In this document: in pieces, positions 1 to 6,328 of the stretch
Layout of the letters: each line of letters opens with the position of its first letter
How positions within the stretch are numbered: position 1 is the first letter of the stretch
Assembly: GCA_012511995.1 (NCBI GenBank)
Contig: JAAZFA010000140.1
Location: 1-9,527 of the forward strand
Source: Thermoproteota archaeon
GTDB lineage: Archaea > Thermoproteota > Bathyarchaeia > Bathyarchaeales > Bathycorpusculaceae
Direction: 5' to 3'
DNA length: 9,527 bases
Made by a program: the position numbers and the translations under genes
The notes under the pieces: generated by a model
The model's input: only the letters and a program-made list of their open reading frames with translations
The model's database searches: none
Told to the model about the DNA's origin: nothing

Positions 1-146
1 AGGGGAAAGAACCACTTTGGTGCGCTACTGTTGGCTCCGCCGCCGCATCCTTAGTGATTGAGGGTATTGGGCCAACTTACTTTGGTAATAAGGAAGAAAT
101 TTATCAAAGAGCCAATATTCTTTATGAAAAAGAACTTAAGCAATAG
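1..146 (+). CDS. PfkB-family carbohydrate kinase, C-terminal fragment
   Basis: Partial gene running in from the left edge; the visible frame starts at base 3 and ends with TAG at 144-146, giving 47 residues. The tail contains a run beginning VGSAAAS followed by LVIEGIGP and then a charged amphipathic helix (NKEEIYQRANILYEKELKQ). This is how archaeal PfkB/ribokinase-like sugar kinases end: a small-residue helix near the nucleotide site, a short strand with G-P, then a terminal helix. The ATP-dependent phosphorylation of a sugar or nucleoside is inferred from family membership. The diagnostic GAGD catalytic motif lies outside the window, so the substrate cannot be stated. It is followed 27 bases later by a same-strand small gene, so co-transcription is plausible. 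Confidence 0.72.
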   Translation, partial: GKEPLWCATVGSAAASLVIEGIGPTYFGNKEEIYQRANILYEKELKQ

Positions 147-173
147 ATAATATACGGGTAATAAAACAATAGC

Positions 174-395
174 GTGAGCGTGACTTGTTTGGGTCGTATC
201 GACAAAGGCGAAAAATGCAGCGTATCGGGTTGTAAGAAAGAAGCAGCGCGTTCAATAACTGCTGAAAAATGTAAATCTGCAGGATTGGATGTAAATACTT
301 TAGAAAAACGCGCATACATTTGTAAGGATCATTATAAGGAGTTTAAAAAGAAAACTAAAAAAGATAAAACCCTTGATAAGTGGCGCTATGGCTAA
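174..395 (+). CDS. small Cys/His (putative zinc-binding) protein of unknown function
   Basis: A 73-residue basic protein with a likely metal site: C15-x4-C20 near the N-terminus and C50-x2-H53 about 30 residues later, a treble-clef or zinc-ribbon-like spacing. C5 and C33 are extra cysteines. The tail is rich in Lys and ends in KWRYG. I do not recognise a named family; similar short proteins with CxxH-Y-K-E-F segments are, from memory, found in TACK archaea. The GTG at 174 is the first possible start after an in-frame TAA at 162-164; a second GTG at 180 and a TTG at 189 are alternatives. No strong Shine-Dalgarno precedes it (GGGT at 156-159 is distant). It ends 13 bases before thrS, so the two genes are almost certainly co-transcribed. 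This hints at a link to translation or RNA binding, which is inference only. Confidence 0.7.
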   Translation: MSVTCLGRIDKGEKCSVSGCKKEAARSITAEKCKSAGLDVNTLEKRAYICKDHYKEFKKKTKKDKTLDKWRYG

Positions 396-396
396 A

Positions 397-400
397 GAGG
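397..400 (+). promoter_or_regulatory. Shine-Dalgarno site of thrS
   Basis: GAGG (within AAAGAGG) lies 8 bases before the ATG at 409, just after the stop of the small upstream gene. It supports this ATG as the thrS start and internal ribosome entry on a shared mRNA. Confidence 0.6.
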
Positions 401-408
401 CTTAATTT

Positions 409-2307
409 ATGCGTATTTTACAGTTACATTCTAACTTTATAGTCTACAAACCTGTCGAGAAAGAAATCAATATAGCCGAAGAATCCAAAAAAGAAGAAAC
501 ACGTCTAGAAGAAATTGTGGTATTATTCACTGCAATCGAAGAAGGCGACAGCGATGCATTATCAAAAAAAGCAATTGACGATGTCCGCGCGTTCTTAGGT
601 AAACTGAAAGTAAACCGCATTCTAATCTACCCCTTCGCACATCTAAGTAGCAACTTGTCTCAGCCCTCACTTGCACTATCGATAATTAAAGACATGGAAG
701 GCTACGCTAAAGCTAATGGCATAGAAACTTTCCGGGCACCCTTCGGATGGAATAAACAATTCACTATATCCATAAAAGGGCACCCATTAGCTGAACAAGC
801 AAGAAGCTACGCTTCAAACCAAGTAACAACCGCTTCTCAGGCAAGTCTACCTATTGAATCCAATAAAGAAGCACCAGTTTCTGCTGCACTAAAAGCAGAA
901 GACACACTCAAGTCCTACTGGCATATACTACAGACTGATGGTTTACTTGTGCCAATCGAAGGGTACAAGTTTAAAGGGAAATCTAATTTGCAGAAATTCA
1001 GTCAATATGAAATAAAAAAAACCCGTGCAGTAACTCAGATGCCGCCTCATGTACCATTGATGAAACGGTTAGAAATTGCTGATTATGAACCAGGAAGTGA
1101 CCCTGGCAACATTCGCTGGTACCCCAAAGGTCGCATGATGAAGGCACTACTTGAACAGTATGTTAGCATGCGTATCGCACAATACGGGGGTATGGAAGTC
1201 GAAACTCCGATCATGTATGACTTCAACCATCCGAGCTTAAGCAGTTACCTTAACAGGTTCCCAGCGCGACAATACGTCCTAAAATCTGAAGACAAAGAAT
1301 TGTTTCTAAGATTTGCAGCATGTTTTGGACAATTTCTCATGGCACATGATGCTCAATTCAGCTATAAACAAATGCCAGTAAAACTCTATGAATTAACACG
1401 TTATAGTTTCCGTAGAGAGAAAAGCGGAGAAGTCGTAGGCTTGAAGCGTCTTAGAGCCTTTACTATGCCAGATTGCCATGCCTTTTGTACCGATTTAGAG
1501 CAAGCAAAAAAGGAATTTATAATACGTTTTGACCTTTGTATCGACGTACTTGAAAACATTGGTTTAATAAAAGATGATTATGAAATAGCAATGCGTTTTA
1601 CCAAAGACTTTTACACTGAAAATAAAGACTTTATTAAGAATCTGGCACAAAAGTTCGGTAAACCTATCTTAGCTGAAGTATGGAACGAACGCTTCTTCTA
1701 TTTCGCGTTGAAATGGGATATAAATTTTGTCGACAACCAAAACAAAGCAGCAGCACTATCGACAGATCAAATAGACGTAGAAAACGCAAAACGCTATGAC
1801 ATCACCTATGTAGATGAAAAAGGCGAAAAACAGTATCCACTTATTCTACACTGTAGCCCAAGCGGAGCACTTGAACGTGACATCTATGCGTTACTAGAGA
1901 AAGCTTATCGTGACCAGATGACAGGTAAACCCCCTATGCTTCCGTTATGGTTATCACCAACTCAAGTTCGTTTGATCCCGATTTCCGATAAATTTCTCAA
2001 TAAAGTAGAGGAATTCGCTCAACAGATCACTAACCACTGTATCCGTGTTGACATCGACGACTCTTCAGCTACTTTGCAGAAAAAGATACGAGAAGCAGAA
2101 CAAGAATGGGTACCCTATATTATCGTTGTGGGTGAAAAAGAGATTGAATCAGGTATGCTCTCAGTCCGTGTCCGTGAAGAGAAGAAACAAGAACCCATGA
2201 CTATACAACAGTTCATTATCAAAATATCAGAAAAAATTTCTGGTAAGCCATTCAAACCATTACCATTGCCGATGTACGTTTCAAAGCGGCCACAATTCCA
2301 TGGTTAA
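409..2307 (+). CDS. thrS: threonine--tRNA ligase, archaeal type with N-terminal editing domain
   Basis: Cytoplasmic class II synthetase that charges tRNA-Thr using ATP; 632 residues, normal for the archaeal form. Residues 1 to about 140 form the D-aminoacyl-tRNA-deacylase-like domain that removes mischarged serine, with YPFAHLSS (H78), FGWNK (K116) and KGHPLAE (E129). The catalytic core spans roughly 200-505. Motif 2 holds R335/R336 in FRREKSGEVVGLKRLRAF. The zinc ligands expected in ThrRS can be placed at C305 (AACFGQF), H357 (DCHAF) and H481 (LHCSPSG). Motif 3 is SGALERD with R490. The anticodon-binding domain starts near LPLWLSPTQVRLIPIS (511-526) and runs to about 610. The ATG at 409 has a good GAGG site. 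The gene sits in a same-strand run with a small Cys/His gene before it and ilvE after it. No truncation is seen; an unusual residue in the editing site is discussed in the findings. Confidence 0.97.
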   Translation: MRILQLHSNFIVYKPVEKEINIAEESKKEETRLEEIVVLFTAIEEGDSDALSKKAIDDVRAFLGKLKVNRILIYPFAHLSSNLSQPSLALSIIKDMEGYAKANGIETFRAPFGWNKQFTISIKGHPLAEQARSYASNQVTTASQASLPIESNKEAPVSAALKAEDTLKSYWHILQTDGLLVPIEGYKFKGKSNLQKFSQYEIKKTRAVTQMPPHVPLMKRLEIADYEPGSDPGNIRWYPKGRMMKALLEQYVSMRIAQYGGMEVETPIMYDFNHPSLSSYLNRFPARQYVLKSEDKELFLRFAACFGQFLMAHDAQFSYKQMPVKLYELTRYSFRREKSGEVVGLKRLRAFTMPDCHAFCTDLEQAKKEFIIRFDLCIDVLENIGLIKDDYEIAMRFTKDFYTENKDFIKNLAQKFGKPILAEVWNERFFYFALKWDINFVDNQNKAAALSTDQIDVENAKRYDITYVDEKGEKQYPLILHCSPSGALERDIYALLEKAYRDQMTGKPPMLPLWLSPTQVRLIPISDKFLNKVEEFAQQITNHCIRVDIDDSSATLQKKIREAEQEWVPYIIVVGEKEIESGMLSVRVREEKKQEPMTIQQFIIKISEKISGKPFKPLPLPMYVSKRPQFHG

Positions 2308-2387
2308 TAAACAAATCAGAAACAATTCATATGTATCACTGGAGTAAACCTTATCAACAAATGGAGAATATGAAAGTGCACTCCAAG

Positions 2388-2392
2388 AAGGA
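2388..2392 (+). promoter_or_regulatory. Shine-Dalgarno site that decides the ilvE start
   Basis: AAGGA ends 7 bases before the ATG at 2400. The upstream in-frame ATGs (2331, 2361, 2370) have no comparable site, which favours 2400 as the true start. Confidence 0.5.
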
Positions 2393-2399
2393 AGAAACA

Positions 2400-3284
2400 A
2401 TGACCAACGAATTACAAATCTACATAGATGGAGAATACTATCCTAAATCACAAGCTAAAATCTCTGTCTATGACCATGGTTTCCTGTATGGTGACGGTAT
2501 ATTCGAGGGGATACGTTCCTACAATGGCGTAGTTTTCAAGTTAAAAGAGCATATCGAACGCATGTTTCGTGGGGCACACGCCATTATGTTAAACATCCCC
2601 TTAACAAAAGAGGAAATGATACAAGCTGTAGTTGAAACGATTCGTAAAAACAATATGAAAGATAGCTACATCCGCTTAATCGTATCTAGGGGAGTTGGAG
2701 ATTTAGGTCTCGATCCGCGCAAATGTGCTAAACCTTGCGTTATCATTATTGCTGACACCATCAACGTAAAAGCAGGTAATGCATCGGAAAAAGGTGTTTC
2801 CGCTTTGATCACATGGGTACGTAGAAACCCAGTAGATGCAACCACAAGCGAAATTAAGTCACTAAACTACTTAAATAGTATTTTAGGAAAAATTGAAGCT
2901 AACGCATCTGGCGCAGACGAAGCCATTTGTCTTGAACAAAATGGTTACATTGCAGAAGGAGTCGGCGAAAACGTTTTTATTGTCAAAAATGGCGAAATTC
3001 TAACGCCGCCAACCAGTACAGGCGCATTGGAAGGCATTACCGCAGACGTTGTCATTAAACTCTGTGAGAAGTTTGACATTAAAGTTACAGTTACTAACTT
3101 GACAGCTTACATGCTTTTTACTGCGGACGAAGCATTCTTCACTGGCACCGCAATGGAGGTTGTTCCTATCTGTGAAGTCAACAAACGTATGATAGGTACA
3201 GGAAAACCAGGTCCTATCACGAAGAAGCTAATGGTTGAATACAAAAACACTGTTGCAGATCCAACTAACGGTGTCCAAATCTAA
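2400..3284 (+). CDS. ilvE: branched-chain amino acid aminotransferase (PLP fold type IV)
   Basis: Transfers the amino group between glutamate and the 2-oxo acids of valine, leucine and isoleucine; cytoplasmic. The 294-residue product begins with the family's usual LQIYIDGEYYPKSQAKISVY, then DHGFLYGDGIFEGIR. The PLP-binding lysine is K153 in EIKSLNYLNSILGKIEA. The EGVGENVFIV segment (E187) and the TGTAMEVVPI loop (about 248-257) are the PLP- and substrate-contacting signatures. The open frame extends upstream to an ATG at 2331, but those 23 extra residues (MYHWSKPYQQ...) are not family-like, so I start at 2400. A D-amino-acid aminotransferase or 4-amino-4-deoxychorismate lyase share this fold, but length and motifs fit IlvE best. 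It follows thrS by 92 bases on the same strand and converges on the next gene. Confidence 0.92.
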   Translation: MTNELQIYIDGEYYPKSQAKISVYDHGFLYGDGIFEGIRSYNGVVFKLKEHIERMFRGAHAIMLNIPLTKEEMIQAVVETIRKNNMKDSYIRLIVSRGVGDLGLDPRKCAKPCVIIIADTINVKAGNASEKGVSALITWVRRNPVDATTSEIKSLNYLNSILGKIEANASGADEAICLEQNGYIAEGVGENVFIVKNGEILTPPTSTGALEGITADVVIKLCEKFDIKVTVTNLTAYMLFTADEAFFTGTAMEVVPICEVNKRMIGTGKPGPITKKLMVEYKNTVADPTNGVQI

Positions 3285-3291
3285 TTTTTTT
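3285..3291 (+). terminator. poly-T terminator after ilvE
   Basis: Seven consecutive T directly follow the ilvE stop codon with no stem-loop before them. This is the form expected for intrinsic archaeal termination. Confidence 0.5.
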
Positions 3292-3298
3292 AATATCC

Positions 3299-3318
3299 AA
3301 AAAAATAAATATAAAAAA
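3299..3318 (-). terminator. double poly-T terminator after the alanine aminotransferase gene
   Basis: Read on the minus strand, T6 (3318-3313) follows the stop codon at once and T7 (3305-3299) follows eight bases later. Two T-runs in tandem without a hairpin fit archaeal termination, on the face of the 34-base gap opposite the ilvE terminator. Confidence 0.5.
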
Positions 3319-4563
3319 CTAACCTCGACCAACACGCCTAAGAACTGGTTTCTTTTTCTCGCTCTTCATGAATTCTTCTATTGCATCGAAAGCTTGCTCA
3401 AGTTCGTCGATTGGTGGCAAGAAGACAATACGAACATGGTCTTTTCCATAAACTGGGTCGAAGCCTGAGCCATTGACGATTAACACACCTGTTTCTTTGA
3501 GAAGTTCTAAAACGAATTCTTGGTCGTTCTTCCAGCTCTTACCTATACTGGCATCTGAAATTTTAGGAAATATATAAAATGCACCTTCAGGTTTAGTTGT
3601 GGAAAACCCCTCAATTTCATTTAGACGTTTGTAGGCGTAATCACGGCGTTGTTTTAATTTTTCTACAATACCTTTGACAAACCCCTGCGGACCATTAAGA
3701 GCAGCTGCACCTGCAATCTGGACTGGCGTATTGGCACATAGTCGAATACGACATTGCTTCTCGACACCTAAACGCAGATTTTCAAGAATTTTTTCTTGAC
3801 CTTTAAAGTACATATAACCTAACCGCCAACCCGTCATCTGGTAAACCTTAGAGAAACCGTTCAAGCCAATTACTGGCACATCATCGGTGAGTGCAGCGGT
3901 GCTGATGAAATCTTTTTCATAAGTTAACTGATCATAGATTTCGTCCGAAATAATAGGGAGATCATATTCACCTGCTACATCTATTATTTCTTTCAAGCAT
4001 TTCTCGCTATAGACTGCTCCCGTGGGATTGTTTGGATTAGTAATAACTATTGCTTTGGTTTTTTCCGAAACTTTTCGGCGTAAGTCATCAATATTTGGAA
4101 CCCAACATTCATTTTCAATCGTTTCATAGGCAACCGGGGTGCCTTCAAAAAATTTCGTGTAAGCAATATAAGGAGAATACGTTGGACCTGGAAAAAGGAT
4201 GTCATCACCCTTCTCAACGATAGCTGCCATGAGCATCTCGATACCTTCGCTGATACCATCTGTAACAATTACTTTGTCAGCAGAGATATCTACATTGTTC
4301 ACTCTTTTTTCCTTTTTTACAATTGCTTCTCGAAGTTCAGGTCGCCCCTCTGAAGGAGAATAATAATTGTTATCTTCATCAATGGCTTTGCAAAGGGCAG
4401 CTTTGACGTATGCTGGAGTCTTAAAGTCAAATGCGGCGGGGTCACCGATGTTGAGGTAATGGATTTTCCGACCATTCTTAATAAGGTCTTGAGTGTGAAC
4501 GATAACGTCACGTATAGCATATTCTATGTCGGTTGCTCGTTTGGTTACTTTAACGTTTGTCAA
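3319..4563 (-). CDS. alanine aminotransferase-like PLP enzyme (fold type I)
   Basis: Class I/II aminotransferase of 414 residues, closely resembling the archaeal alanine:2-oxoglutarate enzymes (the Pyrococcus AlaAT type), linking pyruvate, alanine and glutamate. Visible signatures: LNIGDPAAFDF (38-47), YYSPSEGRPELREAI (67-81), TNPNNPTGAVY (175-185, with N179), SDEIYD (206-211, D207 against the PLP ring nitrogen), GFSKVYQMTGWRLGY with PLP lysine K239, and R378 in HVRIVFLPP for the substrate carboxylate. The start is TTG at 4563: an in-frame TAA lies only two codons upstream and no ATG or GTG occurs early in the frame, so TTG is forced. A GGG at 4575-4573 may serve as ribosome site. The last dozen residues (KKKPVLRRVGRG) are a basic tail I do not recall from family members. 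Substrate choice (alanine versus aspartate or others) is inferred from similarity. Confidence 0.9.
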   Translation of the reverse strand: MTNVKVTKRATDIEYAIRDVIVHTQDLIKNGRKIHYLNIGDPAAFDFKTPAYVKAALCKAIDEDNNYYSPSEGRPELREAIVKKEKRVNNVDISADKVIVTDGISEGIEMLMAAIVEKGDDILFPGPTYSPYIAYTKFFEGTPVAYETIENECWVPNIDDLRRKVSEKTKAIVITNPNNPTGAVYSEKCLKEIIDVAGEYDLPIISDEIYDQLTYEKDFISTAALTDDVPVIGLNGFSKVYQMTGWRLGYMYFKGQEKILENLRLGVEKQCRIRLCANTPVQIAGAAALNGPQGFVKGIVEKLKQRRDYAYKRLNEIEGFSTTKPEGAFYIFPKISDASIGKSWKNDQEFVLELLKETGVLIVNGSGFDPVYGKDHVRIVFLPPIDELEQAFDAIEEFMKSEKKKPVLRRVGRG

Positions 4564-4610
4564 ATACTCTTACCCTTTATCAAACACAATGCGGACTCAA
4601 GATAAACATT

Positions 4611-4622
4611 CCTTATATATAC
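4611..4622 (-). promoter_or_regulatory. TATA box for the alanine aminotransferase gene
   Basis: On the minus strand the sequence reads GTATATATAAGG, preceded by the purine-rich GAAG as a possible BRE. Its centre lies about 54 bases before the TTG start. With the usual archaeal TATA-to-start-site spacing of about 25, the leader would be roughly 28 bases, long enough to hold the GGG ribosome site. Confidence 0.5.
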
Positions 4623-4647
4623 CTTCACACAATTTAAGAAACTTCTG

Positions 4648-4653
4648 AAAAAA
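4648..4653 (-). terminator. possible poly-T terminator after proS
   Basis: A run of six T on the minus strand lies about 57 bases beyond the proS stop and before the aminotransferase TATA box. It could end the proS transcript, but the run is short. Confidence 0.3.
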
Positions 4654-4709
4654 TCGTTTTCGTGTTGTTTCGGACTCGAAAGTAATAATACAGTTGTATA
4701 AATATGTTT

Positions 4710-6185
4710 TTAGTAGGACCTTGCGAAGTAAACTATTCCGCCTTTAGCTTCATTATTGCAATAAACACATATGTTTTTTGTAGTATCTTTTTCAAAAGGC
4801 CTGATTCTAATAGTTGCACCTGTGTCAACTTTTATTCTAGCCTCACATTCAGGATTGCCACACCATGCTGCTTTGATGAAACCGCCTTTACTTTCGATAA
4901 CATGTTTAAATTCATCGTAATTAGTTACAAGAGTTGTCTTATCATCCAATAGTGCTTTAGCTTTAGCTAGCATAGTATCCTGTATTTCTTGAAGCAAATT
5001 TTCAACCGTTGCTACGACGTTGGCTTCCTTTACAGGAATTTTTTGTCCTGTATCCCGTCTTACCATGACTACTTGCCCATTTTTAAGGTCTCTTGGACCA
5101 AGTTCAACCCGTATAGGAACGCCTTTAAGTTCCCATTGATTGAATTTCCAGCCGGGTGTATACTCACTGCGGTCATCAAGGAGTGTATTGATACTTTTTG
5201 CTCTAAGGATTTCAGCAACCTCCTTTGTTTTAGCTGCAATAGCTTCTGCCTCTAAACCCTTGAATGGAATTGGTATAATGACAACTTGAATCGGTGCAAC
5301 TTTAGGTGGCATAATCAATCCTTTGTCATCTCCATGAACCATAATCATTGCACCGATAAGACGTGTGGTAATGCCCCAACTAGTCTGCCAAACATAATGG
5401 TCTTTTTTGTCTTCCCCTATGTATTTGACGTTAAAGACTTTTGCGAAGTGTTGACCTAAATTGTGACTTGTACCCATCTGTAATGCCTTTCCATCAGGCA
5501 TTATAGATTCAAGCGCTGTTGTGTAGAGGGCACCTGCGAATTTTTCACTCTCACTTTTAGTACCGATAAGAACGGGTATAGCTAGTATATTTTCAATGAC
5601 TTCCTTGTACATGTTGAGAGCCCATATTACTTCGACTTCAGCATCCTCAGCTGTAGCATGAGCTGTGTGGCCTTCCTGCCAAAGAAATTCACGAGTGCGT
5701 AAAAAAAGTTTAGTAGCTTTAGTTTCCCAGCGAACAATATTACACCATTGATTGATTTTTAATGGAAGATCTCGCCAACTACGAATCCATTTACTGAACA
5801 TATCATACATTATGGTTTCGCTGGTCGGTCTTACAGCGAGTTTCTCTTCAAGTGGTGTATCTCCACCTTGTGTAATCCACGCAACTTCTGGAGTAAAACC
5901 TGCAAAATGCGCAGCCTCCTGCTTAAGGAAAGCTTCGGGAATAAACATTGGGAAGTATGCATTTCTATGTCCAGTGCTCTTTATTTTTTGATTGACAACT
6001 TCTTGGATTTTTTCCCAAACTGCATAAGCATCCGGACGTATAACCATACAACCCTTTACAGGAGCATAATCGGCGAGTTCAGCTTTTAGGACTACTTCAA
6101 CATACCATTCACTAAAATTTACATTCTTCTTTACAGTTACGCCAGTACCTGACATGAGTTTTCGCTTCTTTGCAGAGTATTGCAT
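4710..6185 (-). CDS. proS: proline--tRNA ligase, archaeal/eukaryotic type
   Basis: Cytoplasmic class II synthetase that charges tRNA-Pro with proline using ATP. In the 491-residue frame: NFSEWYVEV (23-31), LAVRPTSETIMYDMF (116-130), motif 2 around RWETKATKLFLRTREFLWQEGHTAH (R152-H176), and motif 3 GITTRLIGAMIMVHGDDKG (271-289). An anticodon-binding domain starts near PIQVVIIPIPFKG (298-310). The C-terminal zinc domain has C442-x4-C447 and C473-x2-C476, and the chain ends in Tyr, both hallmarks of this ProRS type, which lacks the bacterial insertion editing domain. Two ATG starts are possible: 6185, given here, and 6155, which yields 481 residues starting MSGTGVTVKK. The shorter form matches the usual archaeal length better, but neither has a clear Shine-Dalgarno. 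Neighbours on the same strand are about 145 bases away on each side. Confidence 0.96.
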   Translation of the reverse strand: MQYSAKKRKLMSGTGVTVKKNVNFSEWYVEVVLKAELADYAPVKGCMVIRPDAYAVWEKIQEVVNQKIKSTGHRNAYFPMFIPEAFLKQEAAHFAGFTPEVAWITQGGDTPLEEKLAVRPTSETIMYDMFSKWIRSWRDLPLKINQWCNIVRWETKATKLFLRTREFLWQEGHTAHATAEDAEVEVIWALNMYKEVIENILAIPVLIGTKSESEKFAGALYTTALESIMPDGKALQMGTSHNLGQHFAKVFNVKYIGEDKKDHYVWQTSWGITTRLIGAMIMVHGDDKGLIMPPKVAPIQVVIIPIPFKGLEAEAIAAKTKEVAEILRAKSINTLLDDRSEYTPGWKFNQWELKGVPIRVELGPRDLKNGQVVMVRRDTGQKIPVKEANVVATVENLLQEIQDTMLAKAKALLDDKTTLVTNYDEFKHVIESKGGFIKAAWCGNPECEARIKVDTGATIRIRPFEKDTTKNICVYCNNEAKGGIVYFARSY

Positions 6186-6192
6186 CTTGTTG

Positions 6193-6201
6193 GATATAAA
6201 A
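6193..6201 (-). promoter_or_regulatory. TATA-like element close to proS
   Basis: TTTTATATC on the minus strand is centred only about 12 bases before the ATG at 6185. If used, transcription would begin near 6171, inside the longer frame, and translation would have to start at the ATG at 6155. The alternative element at 6241-6249 makes this uncertain. Confidence 0.3.
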
Positions 6202-6240
6202 CGTAACGGAGATAAATGTGGCTAAGAACAGGGTTTGCTT

Positions 6241-6249
6241 TTTATATAA
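6241..6249 (-). promoter_or_regulatory. TATA box candidate for proS
   Basis: TTATATAAA on the minus strand is the best match to an archaeal TATA box in the 143-base gap before proS. It would place the start site near 6219 and give a leader of about 34 bases to the ATG at 6185. Confidence 0.4.
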
Positions 6250-6323
6250 CAATAGAAGAAATCATTCTGCAATACACAGCAGACCTTGACACATTGAATA
6301 GATTTTGGGATAATCCTTTAAGG

Positions 6324-6328
6324 AAAAA
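6324..6328 (-). terminator. short poly-T after the dehydrogenase-like gene
   Basis: Five T follow the TAA stop immediately on the minus strand. This is the only terminator-like signal next to this gene, and it is weak because of its length. Confidence 0.25.

Noticed and set aside
2331..2399. N-terminal extension of ilvE to the ATG at 2331
   Set aside because: The 23 added residues do not resemble the family, no ribosome site precedes 2331, and a good one precedes 2400.
3235..3468. Plus-strand open frame overlapping the ilvE end and the aminotransferase gene
   Set aside because: It lies in another frame of ilvE and antisense to a well-supported gene, with no recognisable motif. It is a shadow frame.
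4592..4677. Direct repeat CGGACTC at 4592-4598 and 4671-4677 flanking the aminotransferase promoter
   Set aside because: Only seven bases match and flanking bases differ. Without conservation data this is within chance for a 146-base gap, so it was not called an operator.
6314..6324. Inverted repeat TCCTTTAAGGA next to the dehydrogenase stop
   Set aside because: Five-base arms with a one-base centre cannot form a hairpin, and it lies downstream of the T-run on the minus strand. Not a terminator; probably chance.
6186..6328. Possible tRNA or small RNA in the gap between proS and the dehydrogenase-like gene
   Set aside because: No T-loop-like GGTTC-A sequence or clover-leaf pairing was found; the gap is AT-rich and is explained by promoter and terminator signals.
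6186..6328. Remnant of the missing C-terminal domain of the dehydrogenase, as in a broken gene
   Set aside because: No frame in this 143-base gap reads like the UDP-binding domain, and the gene tail is a continuous charged helix. A natural short form is more likely than a recent frameshift.
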